Below, piece after piece: positions 19,879 to 30,225 of a stretch of DNA of 64,000 bases. Made by a program: the position numbers and the translations under genes. The notes beneath the pieces are model-generated. The model saw only the letters and a program-made list of their open reading frames with translations, was not told the DNA's origin and did no database searches. The stretch is from NCBI GenBank assembly GCA_905181885.1, contig CAJIZI010000001.1, forward strand, positions 372,001 to 436,000, written 5' to 3'. This DNA is from an uncultured Gammaproteobacteria bacterium. GTDB taxonomy: Bacteria > Pseudomonadota > Gammaproteobacteria > Nitrosococcales > Methylophagaceae. Position 1 is the stretch's first letter. Each line of letters begins with the position of its first letter.

Positions 19879-21177
19879 ATGATTATGAGCTCTCCACGTA
19901 AACTGTTTTATTCATCTCTATTTAGTTCACGGAATATTTTCAACTTATTCTTAACCCTGCTTTTTGCCAGTACTGTTGTTCTTGGAGTTTGGTTACTAGC
20001 CACCGAGCAATACCTGCAATTATTAGCGACAGACCAGTACCTCAAATTCTTAGATAATAAAATACACATAACTGGAGCAGTCATTAGCTCCCTTATAATC
20101 ACTATGCTGTTGACCGTTCGTCTTAGTTATTTACCCATTAAAATGCTACAGACGGCACTGGATGAAATAGCGTTAAAGAACCGTCGTAACCGTAATGCCA
20201 TCATAAGATTATTAGAAGAAATGGGGGGGTTGAAAAATGGAGATTTGACTGCGTGTGCTACTGTCGACGAGAATATAACCGCTTCAGTCGCTGATACAAT
20301 TAACTCAACAATTGTCGAACTCCGTAACCTGATCAATAAAATTAATATCAACACATTACAAATATCAGCTGCTGCACAAGAAACTCAGGCCACAGTACTT
20401 CACTTAGCAGATGCTAGTGACCATCAAGCCCAACAAATTTCAGAAGCTAGCCACAATATTGTAAAGTTCACGAACACTGTGGAACAAGTATCACTAAACG
20501 CGAACCGCTCTTTAGTTATGACAACACAGTCAACGAACTTAACTCACCAGGGACAAGAATCTGTTTCAGAGGCAATACACAGCATAGATAGTGTCAATGA
20601 ACACATCCAAGAAACCTCAAAAATTTTCACAAGGCTCATCGGAAACTCTCAACAAGCCAGTGATCTCGTCGAGCTCCTTAATGACACTGCAGAACAAACT
20701 AATATACTTTCGTTAAATGCGGCTATACAGGCTACTATGGCTGATAAGGCTGGGCATGGCTTTGCTGTAATTGCTGATGAAGTACAACGACTGGCAGAAC
20801 GTTCTGGTAAAGCAGCAAGACAAATAGGCACTCTCATCAAAACTATACAAAGTGATTCTAAAGAAGCTATAAGCTCCATAGAACATGCCACCACAAAAGC
20901 ACTCCTTGGCAATAAACTCTCTCGTGAGGCATCTAGTTCCCTAGAAAAAATAGAGGCTCTTTCTCATCGCCTTTCAGAGCAAGTTAGTAACATTACTACT
21001 GCAGCAGAACAGCAAGGGAAAGAGGCTCTGTCCGCTTCGGATAATATGAATATTATTCAAGAAATAACGATGCAAGCATCCACTGGTAATGATGAAAATA
21101 TCGCATCTATCAGCCGCCTCCTTGAGCTAACTAACGAACTGCGCGCCTCTGCTTCTAGCTATAAGCTACCCTCATAA
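19879..21177 (+). CDS. pilJ: PilJ-type methyl-accepting chemotaxis protein, shortened
   Basis: 432 residues. Two transmembrane helices (about 19-40 and 63-84) enclose a loop of only about 22 residues; Pseudomonas PilJ, near 680 residues, has a large periplasmic sensor there. A HAMP-like stretch and a full cytoplasmic signalling hairpin follow, with the tip LNAAIQATMADKAGHGFAVIADEVQRLAER as in PilJ proteins. The gene is open and otherwise intact, but it has lost its outside sensor and its downstream kinase is ruined. A GTGATTATGATT-like double start region leaves the exact first ATG uncertain by two codons. Confidence 0.82.
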   Translation: MIMSSPRKLFYSSLFSSRNIFNLFLTLLFASTVVLGVWLLATEQYLQLLATDQYLKFLDNKIHITGAVISSLIITMLLTVRLSYLPIKMLQTALDEIALKNRRNRNAIIRLLEEMGGLKNGDLTACATVDENITASVADTINSTIVELRNLINKININTLQISAAAQETQATVLHLADASDHQAQQISEASHNIVKFTNTVEQVSLNANRSLVMTTQSTNLTHQGQESVSEAIHSIDSVNEHIQETSKIFTRLIGNSQQASDLVELLNDTAEQTNILSLNAAIQATMADKAGHGFAVIADEVQRLAERSGKAARQIGTLIKTIQSDSKEAISSIEHATTKALLGNKLSREASSSLEKIEALSHRLSEQVSNITTAAEQQGKEALSASDNMNIIQEITMQASTGNDENIASISRLLELTNELRASASSYKLPS

Positions 21178-21220
21178 ATATCGAGATTACCACCATGATA
21201 TTTAACACGCTAGCAAACTC

Positions 21221-23492
21221 ATGTCTCCCTTGGTCAAAGCAGTTGCCATGAAGGGTAATAAAGAACTGCTTGAAGCCTTTACTCATGAATCTGCAGTATT
21301 ACTTGCATCAAGTAATACTGCCATTAAGCAGTGGCAAAAAGAACCTAGTAACGATATGCACCCAAAACAACTCCAGCGCTACCTCAGTACAATAAAAAAT
21401 GGTGCCTACTTATCTTCAACATTCCCTATAGCCGATTTAACACGTCACACTGAGTCCTTAGTCTCACTTGTGAATGATAATAAATTTGAAACAAACACCC
21501 TGTTCTTCAATTTATTACAACGTTGCCAGCTTCGATTAGCAGATATGCAAGACCAGTTAAAACGTCGCTCTAGCATAAAACTGGCTAAGGACCTTATTGC
21601 CGAAATAAATCACTTTTTAGTTCAGCAAGATCCAGAACTTGATACTAAAGAAATAACACCTAATAGCAACATTGCCATAGACAGTAAGACACTCAGCACT
21701 ACAATTAAAGCATCGATTGGCGGTGAATTAGTTCAGGTCAAAGCGGACTTATTTAATCTTTCGACTAATTTTTCCCATGACGTCAATATTTCATCTGCTT
21801 TAATAGCAGAACAAAACATGGCTATTCGCCATCAAATTCATGAAATGAATTCCACCTTTGAACACCTTCAAAACCAAATTAAAAAGCTAGCTCACTTTTC
21901 AGGAATGCAACAGATCTCCCACGATTTAACAGATAGCGCTACTCACTTAGGGCTACTGACACATTCCATAAGAAACCTAGCAAATGAATCGGAAGCTCTT
22001 ATACGTCAACAATCAAAACTTAGTGATAATTTACATCACGACTTAATGAATACGCGCCTATCTCCTTTTAGTCAGCTCATTCCAAGATTAAAGCGCTTTG
22101 TTCGACAAATAAACGCAGAGTTAAATAAGCGTAGTGAGCTAATCGTTTATGGTGCTGATCTTAAACTTGACAGCACTGCTCTGAACTCAATCGCAGCTCC
22201 ACTAGAACAAATACTTCGAACTGCAATTAGCTATGGAATCGAAAACCATAAAGAGCGTAAACAGTCGGGGAAAAATGACGTTGCACAACTGATCACTTAC
22301 AGTCACTCGCATCATGAATCAGAGATCGTAATTAACCTATCAGACGATGGCCAGAGGTATTGATATCGAAAATATCCGTCATAAAGCTCTTGCTCATAAC
22401 TTAATTAATCCTGAAAGTATGTCCTAGTGATGAGGAAGTACTTCAGTTAATTCTCCACTCCACTTTGATGTCTGCTGATAGCACCTCCTGATATGGCATT
22501 ACTAGGGGTGGGACTTGATGTTACCTACAGTGAAATAAAAGCTTTGAAAGGCGACTTTATCTGTCCGAACAGTCAAGAATAACGGTACCGACTTTAATAT
22601 TCATCTACCAATAACACTCTCACTCATGAAGGCCTTGCTTGTCAGCTTCCGCTAATGAACAGTACGCTATTCCTCTATCACCCGTTCTAGCAGTGAAACG
22701 GCTTACTGTTGAAGAAAGTAAGACCATAACGGCACAAGGCAATGGTGCGTCTTACACACATGAAGGTGTTGCATTCCAATTTATGCCTTTAGCTCTCTTA
22801 TTGAACCAACACTTTTCGCTTGCATGATGACCCCTCGACACAAATGCCATTATTTCTCTTCAAGTCAGGAGAGCTGCAGCTCGCTATTTTAGTTGACTCA
22901 ATTAATACTAGCCGTGAAATCTTCCTTCAACCTGTCGGTGACCAGCTAGGGAATATAACAGCACTCAATGACGCAGCTATCCTCGGGATAGCGGACAAGT
23001 CATTTTTGTTTTAGATATTCCTGCACTTTTCAATGACATCGATAATACCCTTATCGCTAATAATCTATTAGTTACTGCTTCATCGCCAACCCACTAGTCA
23101 GACCATCTGTCGCCATGATAATGATAGATTCCATCACCATGAGAAAGGCTACAGCAAACCTATTAAAGCGCCATAATTTCGAGGTGTTCTCTATTGATGA
23201 TGGCGCTGATGCTGATCCTTTCACATTACTGAATGAAAAGGCACCGGACGTACTTTTACTTGATTCTGAAATGCCCAAAATGGATAGCTTTGAATTTTCA
23301 ACTCTCGTGAGGAATGATAAACGGTTTAGTCACCTGCCTATTATCATGTTCTCGGCCCTCAGCGCTAGCCAGCAACACGAGCAGACAAAAGTTATTGGTG
23401 TCAGTGCCCTTCTGGCCAAATCTTATCAAGAAGGTGAGCTCATAGAGGCCCTACAAAACCTCATGGGTAACAGATACCCCAGTTCTGAATGA
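21221..23492 (+). pseudogene. chpA: Decayed chpA (CheA-like hybrid kinase of the Pil-Chp system)
   Basis: The reading frame is open for 380 codons (21221-22363) and then broken at least seven times. Homology can be followed across the breaks: Hpt-like region, dimer/ATPase (DLMNTRLSPFSQLIPRLKRF), DDG box, LDVTYSEIKALKGDF, HLPITLSLMKALLV, a CheW domain (from about 22640) and a receiver (23115-23492, with DVLLLDSEMPKMDSFEF). Shifts lie near 22355, 22425, 22490, 22580, 22640, 22820, 22987 and before 23115. Independently of the shifts, key residues are gone: Hpt His is Ser (RYLSTIKNG), the N-box Asn is Thr (QILRTAISYGIE), and the G2 box GRGVG reads LLGVG. ChpA is normally much longer. Confidence 0.85.
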
Positions 23493-23510
23493 GCTAGAAT
23501 ACAACACCCC

Positions 23511-23970
23511 ATGACTAACTTAACCACCGACTTTATTTCATGCCTGCTGATCCCCCTTCGGAAACATTACCTATTGTTACCCAAAGCCAGCATTGCAGAA
23601 GTCATACCCATGCCAGACATCATAAAAGAAACACAAAGCCCTACATATTACATCGAACAATATCTCTGGGAAACAGGCCCTTTAACTATTCTCAATTTAG
23701 AATACTTAGTTAATAAAAAAGAGCCACTAGGGAAGGTAGCAAGCAAACTGTGTATACTTTACGGCGCCCATAATGACAAGCTTAAAGCCTATGCCTTAGC
23801 TTGCTACGGCCGCACCGCAACTGCTCCGTTCGAATGAAACCGCATTAAAGTTGGTTGACGATGGCATACCAGAATCGGTGTTCTTACACTGCAGAGTACA
23901 TATTGCCAATAAAGTGGCATACATCCCCAGTCTTGAAAAATTAGAAGAGATAGTTCTCCAACAACTTTAA
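23511..23970 (+). pseudogene. chpC: Frameshifted chpC (CheW-like protein)
   Basis: A CheW-like frame (23511-23837: CLLIPLRKHYLLLPKASIAEVIPM, GPLTILNLEYLV) ends early. Removing one A at 23819-23820 joins it to LLRSNETALKLVDDG and on to EEIVLQQL with a stop at 23968-23970, a normal 152-residue ChpC. It is the last gene of the broken Pil-Chp cluster, 18 bases after chpA. Confidence 0.8.
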
Positions 23971-24017
23971 AGTTACATTCACCATTATCATCTAACATTT
24001 TAGTTTATGATGTTGTC

Positions 24018-25964
24018 ATGGTTTTCTCTAAAAAAATATTTCTATTTAGCTTGCTACTCCACCTGCCAACGCACGGCTTGGCAACTAGCGATATTGTATT
24101 AGAGCAACAACGTACAATTTTTCAAAAAGCTAAAAAGGCACTTGAAAAAAGAAGTTTTACGCAGTTTAATCGTCTTAAAAAGCAGCTAGGCGACTACCCA
24201 TTAAGTAATTACCTTGAATATCGTTATCTACGTTCAAGACTCAACCAGAGCAACTCTAAAAAAATTGAACAATTCTTACATCAGAATAGTAATACTTTTT
24301 ATGGCTCAAAACTACGTAATGTCTGGTTAGATCACCTCGCTAAAAAGCGACAATGGAAGCTGTTCCTTAAACACTATCAGCTTCCCCAGCCTTCATCTCG
24401 GCAGTGCTCTCGTATTAAAGCTTTGATTGCAACGAATCAACATAGTCTAGCCCTATCTGAACTACCCTCGCTCTGGCTTGTAGGAAAATCGCAACATAAA
24501 AACTGCGACTTTCCTTTTCAATACTGGCAAACGAAAGGGAAGTTAACTAACACTTTACGTTGGCAGCGGCTTAACCTCGCACTCCAAAACCAGCAGTTTC
24601 TCCTTGCCAATTACCTGGCCAAATCTGTAAAAGACAAGACAGCTGCTAAAAGGTTTATTCTTCGTTGGCAAAAAATGCACTACAATCCACACTCCCAACT
24701 CAAATTATTGCCTCTAAAAGAGAAAAAAAATACTGCTCTACGCTCCATAAACTTTAATATAAGTGATAAAAACCTCGTACAGTATGGCCTTGCTAGACTA
24801 TCTAGGAAGTCGACGTCGAAAGCCTTTCGCCAATGGCAACGACTAGCTTCTTTCTACAACTTTAGTCCTCAACAAAAACATAGCATACAAGCTAATATTG
24901 CTAACCGCGCTGCATTGAATCGACAAGATAATGCCCTGACTTTTTTTGGCGATCTTAAAAATGAACATTGGCGAGTACGCTCTGCACTCTGGCAACAAGA
25001 TTGGGCTGCTGTCCAACTGGCTATTCAAAGCTTAAGCCATGAGCAACAAAATACAAATCGCTGGCAATATTGGCTAGCGCGCAGTTATGCTGCTTTAGGC
25101 GACCAGCATAAAGCTGATCAAACCTACCATAAGCTTATGCTAGAGCGGGATTATTATAGCTTTCTTGCCGCTGATAAATTAGGCAAAAATTACCACATGA
25201 GTCACCACCCTTTTACTTTCAAAAAAGCTCGATTAGACCAGTTTTCTAAACGGCGTGATATTGCATCTTTATACGAGTTTTATGTGCTCAATATGGATCT
25301 AGAATCTCGCCAACAAGCATATTATTTAAACCAAAAACTTAACAAATACGAATTGGAAATGCTTGCAACTTTTACTAATCAATGGGGCTGGCATAATCAA
25401 ACTATAGCCCTGTTAGGTAAGGCTCAATCATGGGATGCTCTCAACCTCCGTTTTCCAGTAGTCTTCGAACAAAATATGATTCAAGCTAGCCGTGATAACA
25501 AGCTAGACGCCTCTTGGCTGATGGGTATAGCTAGACAAGAAAGCGCTTTCGACCCGAAAGCACGTTCTCCTGTTGGAGCCCTCGGCCTAATGCAACTGAT
25601 GCCTTCAACAGCTAAATCTATTGCTAAACGAATAAAGCAACCCTTAAAAGGGCCGTATGAACTTGTTAACCCGAGTCGAAATATTGAACTTGGCAGTGCT
25701 TATTTAAAGCACGTATACAAAATCAATCACAATAATCCAGTTCTAGCCACAGCCTCTTATAATGCTGGACCATACCGCGTTTCCCGCTGGTTGCCTAAAA
25801 ATAAATTGCCTGCCGATATATGGATAGAAAACATTCCCTTCACAGAAACCAGAAGGTATACCCGCAACGTTATCACTTATGCTGCTATTTTTGACTATCA
25901 ACGTCAACGTACGATTACACCCTTATCGATACGCATGCCTGCAATAAACCCTAAAACACCTTAA
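24018..25964 (+). CDS. slt: Soluble lytic murein transglycosylase Slt
   Basis: 648 residues. A signal peptide (about 1-22) is followed by a long alpha-helical superhelical domain rich in short repeats (about 30-470). The C-terminal goose-lysozyme-like SLT domain has catalytic Glu508 in GIARQESAF, then ALGLMQLMPSTA and NIELGSAYL...ASYNAGP. It cuts glycan strands of murein to 1,6-anhydro ends in the periplasm. It lies 9 bases before cca, with which it is probably co-transcribed. Confidence 0.95.
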   Translation: MVFSKKIFLFSLLLHLPTHGLATSDIVLEQQRTIFQKAKKALEKRSFTQFNRLKKQLGDYPLSNYLEYRYLRSRLNQSNSKKIEQFLHQNSNTFYGSKLRNVWLDHLAKKRQWKLFLKHYQLPQPSSRQCSRIKALIATNQHSLALSELPSLWLVGKSQHKNCDFPFQYWQTKGKLTNTLRWQRLNLALQNQQFLLANYLAKSVKDKTAAKRFILRWQKMHYNPHSQLKLLPLKEKKNTALRSINFNISDKNLVQYGLARLSRKSTSKAFRQWQRLASFYNFSPQQKHSIQANIANRAALNRQDNALTFFGDLKNEHWRVRSALWQQDWAAVQLAIQSLSHEQQNTNRWQYWLARSYAALGDQHKADQTYHKLMLERDYYSFLAADKLGKNYHMSHHPFTFKKARLDQFSKRRDIASLYEFYVLNMDLESRQQAYYLNQKLNKYELEMLATFTNQWGWHNQTIALLGKAQSWDALNLRFPVVFEQNMIQASRDNKLDASWLMGIARQESAFDPKARSPVGALGLMQLMPSTAKSIAKRIKQPLKGPYELVNPSRNIELGSAYLKHVYKINHNNPVLATASYNAGPYRVSRWLPKNKLPADIWIENIPFTETRRYTRNVITYAAIFDYQRQRTITPLSIRMPAINPKTP

Positions 25965-25973
25965 ACTATCAGT

Positions 25974-27188
25974 ATGGAAACATATCTTGTCGGCGGCAGT
26001 GTTCGCGATCAACTTTTAGGCTTACCCATCAGAGATAAAGACTGGGTCGTCGTCGGTGCCTGTCCAGAACAAATGCTCGAGTTGGGCTTCCGTTCTGTCG
26101 GTAAAGACTTTCCTGTTTTTCTTCACCCTAAAACCAATGAAGAATATGCTTTAGCCAGGACAGAGAGAAAAGTCGCGCCAGGTTATAAAGGCTTTGCAAT
26201 ACACGCTTCACCAGACGTTACTTTAGAACAAGACCTCGCAAGGCGTGACCTCACTATCAATGCTATTGCACAAAGCCATGACGGCAAACTTATTGACCCA
26301 TACAACGGACAAGCAGATCTTAAAAATAAATGCTTACGCCATGTTTCACCCGCCTTTACTGAAGATCCTGTTCGTGTACTTCGCATCGCCCGCTTTGCTG
26401 CACGCTTCGATTTTTCTATCGCCGATGAAACCAAGATTCTGATTAGGCATATGGTTGATAGCAATGAACTCGACCACCTCGTCCCTGAGCGTGTCTGGCT
26501 AGAATTAACTAAAGCCATGTCCACAGAAAAACCCTCCTTATTTTTTACCACATTACGCAATGTAGGTGCGCTGAAAAACCTGTTCCCAGAAGTCGACCGC
26601 TTATTCGGTGTCCCTCAAGTCCCAAAATGGCATCCCGAAGTAGATACTGGTATTCATGTCATGATGGTAATCGATCAAGCAGCTAAATTAAGTACTGATA
26701 TTGCTGTCATCTTTGCCGCACTCTGTCATGACTTAGGTAAGGGTACAACTCCAGCTGAAACACTGCCTGAACATAAAGGCCATGAAGCCCGTAGTATTGA
26801 ATTAACACAACTGCTATGCGAGCGGCTCCGTGTACCTAAAGATATCCATAACCTTGCTCTAAAAGTCGCTGAGTATCATACCCACATGCACTTATTGACA
26901 GAGCTAAAACCTAAGGTAATCCTTGAAGTAATTGATGCCTTAGATGCTTATCGAAGGCCTCATCAGCTTGAACAATACCTCCTTGCAAGTGAAGCTGATT
27001 TCAGAGGTCGCCCTGGCTACGAAAATGTTAACATGCCCAATATAAAACTCTTTAAACGCTGCTACCAAGTCAGTAAAGCTGTTGATACCCAACCTATTCT
27101 TGAAGCGGGGTTTGAAGGTAAAGCTATTTCTGAAGAGTTAACTCGACAACGGACAAACGCAATTGCCAAACTTCTGAAAAATCTGTAA
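25974..27188 (+). CDS. cca: CCA-adding tRNA nucleotidyltransferase
   Basis: 404 residues, class II nucleotidyltransferase with an HD domain, as in E. coli. The signature is LVGGSVRDQLLGLPIRDKDWVV (from residue 5) with catalytic aspartates in RDKDWV, then RRDLTINAIA. The HD phosphohydrolase motif CHDLGKG and later GHEARS follow. It builds or repairs the 3' CCA end of tRNA; the HD part adds phosphatase and phosphodiesterase activity. It starts 9 bases after slt. Confidence 0.97.
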   Translation: METYLVGGSVRDQLLGLPIRDKDWVVVGACPEQMLELGFRSVGKDFPVFLHPKTNEEYALARTERKVAPGYKGFAIHASPDVTLEQDLARRDLTINAIAQSHDGKLIDPYNGQADLKNKCLRHVSPAFTEDPVRVLRIARFAARFDFSIADETKILIRHMVDSNELDHLVPERVWLELTKAMSTEKPSLFFTTLRNVGALKNLFPEVDRLFGVPQVPKWHPEVDTGIHVMMVIDQAAKLSTDIAVIFAALCHDLGKGTTPAETLPEHKGHEARSIELTQLLCERLRVPKDIHNLALKVAEYHTHMHLLTELKPKVILEVIDALDAYRRPHQLEQYLLASEADFRGRPGYENVNMPNIKLFKRCYQVSKAVDTQPILEAGFEGKAISEELTRQRTNAIAKLLKNL

Positions 27189-27268
27189 TTAAACCTAAAC
27201 CTATTCTAACTTAAAGTAAACTTCACACTCGTTAATTCTTTAATCAAAAAAAGACAGGATTCATAGCT

Positions 27269-28252
27269 ATGAGTGATTCTATTTCTACTAACTGGGCCAG
27301 TGTTAATAAAGCCAGTCAGTCCCTTGTTGACCAACTAGTTGCCGATGCCAAAGCCTTGCAATTAGAAATCAACACTTTAAGTAATGGAACACGCATTGTA
27401 GACGCTGGCGTCAATTGCACCGGTGGATTAGAGGCAGGTCGCCTTATCGGTGAGATATGTATGGGCGGTCTTGGTACAGTCACTTTAGGGACCAATAGTG
27501 GCTTCGAGAACTGGCCATGGTCGGTAAATGTCCATGCAAAGACCCCAGTTTTGAGTTGTCTTGGCAGTCAATATGCAGGATGGAGCCTATCCCACAAAAG
27601 CGAAGAAGGTAAGTTTTTTGCCCTAGGCTCTGGCCCAGGCAGAGCACTAGCTGCAAAAGAAGAAGTTCTGAAAGAGTTTGCATACAAAGACAGTGCTAAA
27701 TCAACATGTATTGTGTTAGAAGTTGATAGCTACCCACCTGTTGAAATTGCTGATAAAGTTGCAAAAGACTGCGGCATTAATGCTGATAAGCTTACTTTTA
27801 TCCTAACACCAACCTCCAGCCTTGCAGGCGTTATGCAGATAGCTATTCGAGTACTAGAAGTAGCTATGCATAAAGCCCATACACTTAACTTTCCCATGGG
27901 AAAAATTATTGATGGGTATGGCGTCACCCCTGTAGCACCCCCTGGAGGTGACTTTATGACTGGCATGGGTCGAACTAACGACGCCATCCTTTATGGCGGT
28001 ATGGTTCAACTTTTTGTTGATTGCAATGATGAGGAAGCGGAAGATTTAGCTAACAAAATGCCCAGTAATACTTCTTCAGATTACGGCCGGCCTTTTGGCG
28101 AAATATTCAAGACTTATGAATATGATTTTTTCAAAATTGACCCTATGCTTTTTAGTCCCGCAAAAATCATTATCACCAATGTCAAGACCGGCAAGAATTA
28201 TACCGCCGGCGAGCTCAATGAAGCCATGTTAAAAACCTCCTTCGGTTTATAG
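27269..28252 (+). CDS. mch: Methenyltetrahydromethanopterin cyclohydrolase
   Basis: 327 residues, full length. It hydrolyses methenyl-H4MPT to formyl-H4MPT in the oxidation of formaldehyde to formate. Family stretches are VDAGVNCTGGLEAGRLIGEICMGGLG, VLSCLGSQYAGWSL, GSGPGRALA, APPGGDFMTGMGRTNDAILYGG and the Mch-like C-terminus. It is the first gene of a four-gene run ending in fae and has AGGA before the ATG. Presence of Mch with Fae is the strongest evidence that this organism oxidises formaldehyde through H4MPT. Confidence 0.98.
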   Translation: MSDSISTNWASVNKASQSLVDQLVADAKALQLEINTLSNGTRIVDAGVNCTGGLEAGRLIGEICMGGLGTVTLGTNSGFENWPWSVNVHAKTPVLSCLGSQYAGWSLSHKSEEGKFFALGSGPGRALAAKEEVLKEFAYKDSAKSTCIVLEVDSYPPVEIADKVAKDCGINADKLTFILTPTSSLAGVMQIAIRVLEVAMHKAHTLNFPMGKIIDGYGVTPVAPPGGDFMTGMGRTNDAILYGGMVQLFVDCNDEEAEDLANKMPSNTSSDYGRPFGEIFKTYEYDFFKIDPMLFSPAKIIITNVKTGKNYTAGELNEAMLKTSFGL

Positions 28253-28302
28253 TCTAAATCCTAGATGAAGCCAAAACTAGGGCTACTTTTCAGGAGAGCA
28301 AT

Positions 28303-29232
28303 ATGAGCAAATCGCCTCATATTGTTATCTTTAATGACACACACGGCTGGCATAGTAAACAACTTGTGGAAGCTTTATCGCCCTATAACATCAAAGTAAC
28401 TCTCGCTGATCTAGCACAGTGCAGAATCGATCTCGATCAACCAACAGGCCTCTATATTCCAGGTTTGAAAAACAAGCTACCAGATGCCATCATGGTTAGA
28501 GGTATAGCCCCCGGTACCCTAGAGCAAATAACCCTTCGGATGGATGTCTTACACACTCTTGCCGAGCTAGGCATACCTGTCTTTAATAGTGCTAAAGCAA
28601 TTGAACATACTGTTGACAAGGCAAGAACATCACTTCGCCTTCACCTTGCAGGCCTAGCCACACCCAAAACGTGGGCCTGTGAAAATGAGGTTGTCGCACA
28701 TCAAATTGCCTCTCAACAGTTATCTCAAGGCTATTCCTTGGTCATCAAACCCTTATTTGGCTGCCAAGGTAAGGGGCTTAAAAAGGTCACTTCACTGGCC
28801 GAATTTGAGAATATCAAACCCGTTGGCCAAGCATTCTATCTACAGCATTATATCCCACCTTATCAACCAAAGCAGTGGCAAGACTGGCGTTTGATGGTTG
28901 TTGAGGGCAAGGTTTGTGCTGCCATGTCTCGCCGTTCAAAACATTGGATCACCAACTTTTCTCAAGGAGCAGAATGCTTTCCCGCGTCGATCAACAGCGA
29001 CATGGCCAATCTTGCCATCCAAGCATGCAAAGCAGTCAATGCTGATTATGCTGGTGTCGATATTATTCGAATGAAAAATGGTCAATACACGATATTAGAG
29101 GTCAATAGTGTTCCCGCATGGAAGGGCATCTTCCAAGCTACAGGCATTGATGTTGCAAGCCACCTTGCTAAAGCTTTAGCTGCTCTCGCAAAGCAAAACC
29201 TAGCTACTGTAAGCCAATATGCTAAACACTAA
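28303..29232 (+). CDS. RimK-like ATP-grasp ligase of the H4MPT gene cluster
   Basis: 309 residues with an ATP-grasp fold: a leading domain (HIVIFNDTHGWHSKQLVEAL), KTWACENE, the nucleotide loop LVIKPLFGCQGKGLKKV and the metal-binding end YAGVDIIRM...YTILEVNSVPAWKG. RimK/MptN-type ligases add glutamate tails to cofactors such as H4MPT or F420. In methylotrophs a gene of this kind is regularly found next to mch and fae. The exact ligation step is inferred. It follows mch by 50 bases and overlaps the next gene by 14 bases. Confidence 0.85.
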   Translation: MSKSPHIVIFNDTHGWHSKQLVEALSPYNIKVTLADLAQCRIDLDQPTGLYIPGLKNKLPDAIMVRGIAPGTLEQITLRMDVLHTLAELGIPVFNSAKAIEHTVDKARTSLRLHLAGLATPKTWACENEVVAHQIASQQLSQGYSLVIKPLFGCQGKGLKKVTSLAEFENIKPVGQAFYLQHYIPPYQPKQWQDWRLMVVEGKVCAAMSRRSKHWITNFSQGAECFPASINSDMANLAIQACKAVNADYAGVDIIRMKNGQYTILEVNSVPAWKGIFQATGIDVASHLAKALAALAKQNLATVSQYAKH

Positions 29233-30067
29233 CAGTATTAACAAAGCTATTATTTGGGCTTGCCAGAAAGAAGTGTCCTCACCAAAGCCAGGTAATGTAA
29301 ATTGTTACAGTGACGCGCATCAAATGTCATTACAAGACTTTCTCAAAAGTGCACAAGCCATTGCGCCTATCCTATCCCAAAAAAATCTTTCTATAGGGAG
29401 CATGATCCTCAAATCAGTAATTGCAACCCAAAAAGTCGTAAACTGTAATACCAATCTAGGCATCATCTTATTATTTGCTCCACTCTGTAAAGCAATTCAT
29501 CACTGTCATACCCGTGAACAATTACCAGAATCATTAAGCCTTCTCCTCAACGATCTTACTATCGACGATGCTAAAAAAACCTATGAGGGTATTCGCTTAG
29601 CACGAGCTGGCGGACTGGGAAATAGTGATTTGCATGATATTAATAACGAACCGACAGTAACCCTTCGCCAGGCAATGGCATATGCTAAGGACAAAGATAG
29701 CATCGCTGCACAATACCTAAATAATTACCGCGATATTTTCGACTTAGGCCTAACAAATTTGACATTATCGATTAATTGTGGAGAAAGTATTGAATGGGCT
29801 AGCGCTTTCGCGTATCTTAATCTCCTATCTGTCATGCCTGATAGCTTGATCATTCGTAAACAAGGGCTGTCATGTGCAAAATCATTGATGAACCAATCTA
29901 AGGAGATTCTTCAAAAAATGAATGAAAACAATAAGATAAGTCAAATTGAAAGTGACATTATTTTATTGGATAAGGAATTAAAACAGAAAGCAATCAACCC
30001 TGGTACAACTGCGGATATGACCGCTGCAACCTTGCTAGTCTATGCATTTGAACAGGCGCTTTCTTAA
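29219..30067 (+). CDS. Triphosphoribosyl-dephospho-CoA synthase-like protein (CitG family)
   Basis: 282 residues resembling CitG/MdcB: the start AIIWACQKEVSSPKPGNVNCYSD includes the SPKPGNV family motif, GLGNSDLHD lies mid-protein, and NPGTTADMTAATLLVYA is at the end. CitG enzymes make a 2'-(5-phosphoribosyl)-dephospho-CoA type product. In C1 clusters a homologue sits between the ATP-grasp gene and fae and is thought to act in H4MPT synthesis, perhaps on the ribosyl side chain; this is inference. It overlaps the upstream gene by 14 bases. Confidence 0.85.
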   Translation: MLNTNSINKAIIWACQKEVSSPKPGNVNCYSDAHQMSLQDFLKSAQAIAPILSQKNLSIGSMILKSVIATQKVVNCNTNLGIILLFAPLCKAIHHCHTREQLPESLSLLLNDLTIDDAKKTYEGIRLARAGGLGNSDLHDINNEPTVTLRQAMAYAKDKDSIAAQYLNNYRDIFDLGLTNLTLSINCGESIEWASAFAYLNLLSVMPDSLIIRKQGLSCAKSLMNQSKEILQKMNENNKISQIESDIILLDKELKQKAINPGTTADMTAATLLVYAFEQALS

Positions 30068-30124
30068 ACTGAATTTTGGTACTATTACCTTTTTAAAAGA
30101 AAAGACAATTGTATTAAGCAGGGC

Positions 30125-30145
30125 ATACGTTCCTTGAATACGTAT
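30125..30145 (+). promoter_or_regulatory. Inverted repeat upstream of fae
   Basis: A 21-base dyad: ATACGT, nine bases, ACGTAT. It lies 80 bases before the fae ATG in a 158-base gap. It could be a transcription-factor site for fae; no known regulator matches. A second imperfect dyad of A and T lies at about 30176-30197. Confidence 0.4.
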
Positions 30146-30225
30146 AAACTCATTGCCTAAGCTGGTAATGTGTAATTTAAGAATTTTAAATTTTAATGAT
30201 TTATTTGTAACAGGAATAAAATAAC

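Noticed and set aside
22639-23014. Two short open frames that could be called separate small proteins.
   Set aside because: Both are pieces of the CheW domain of the broken chpA, in successive frames.
28303-29232. Reading the ATP-grasp gene as ribosomal protein S6 modification enzyme RimK.
   Set aside because: Its place between mch and the CitG-like gene fits a cofactor ligase much better; the fold alone does not decide.
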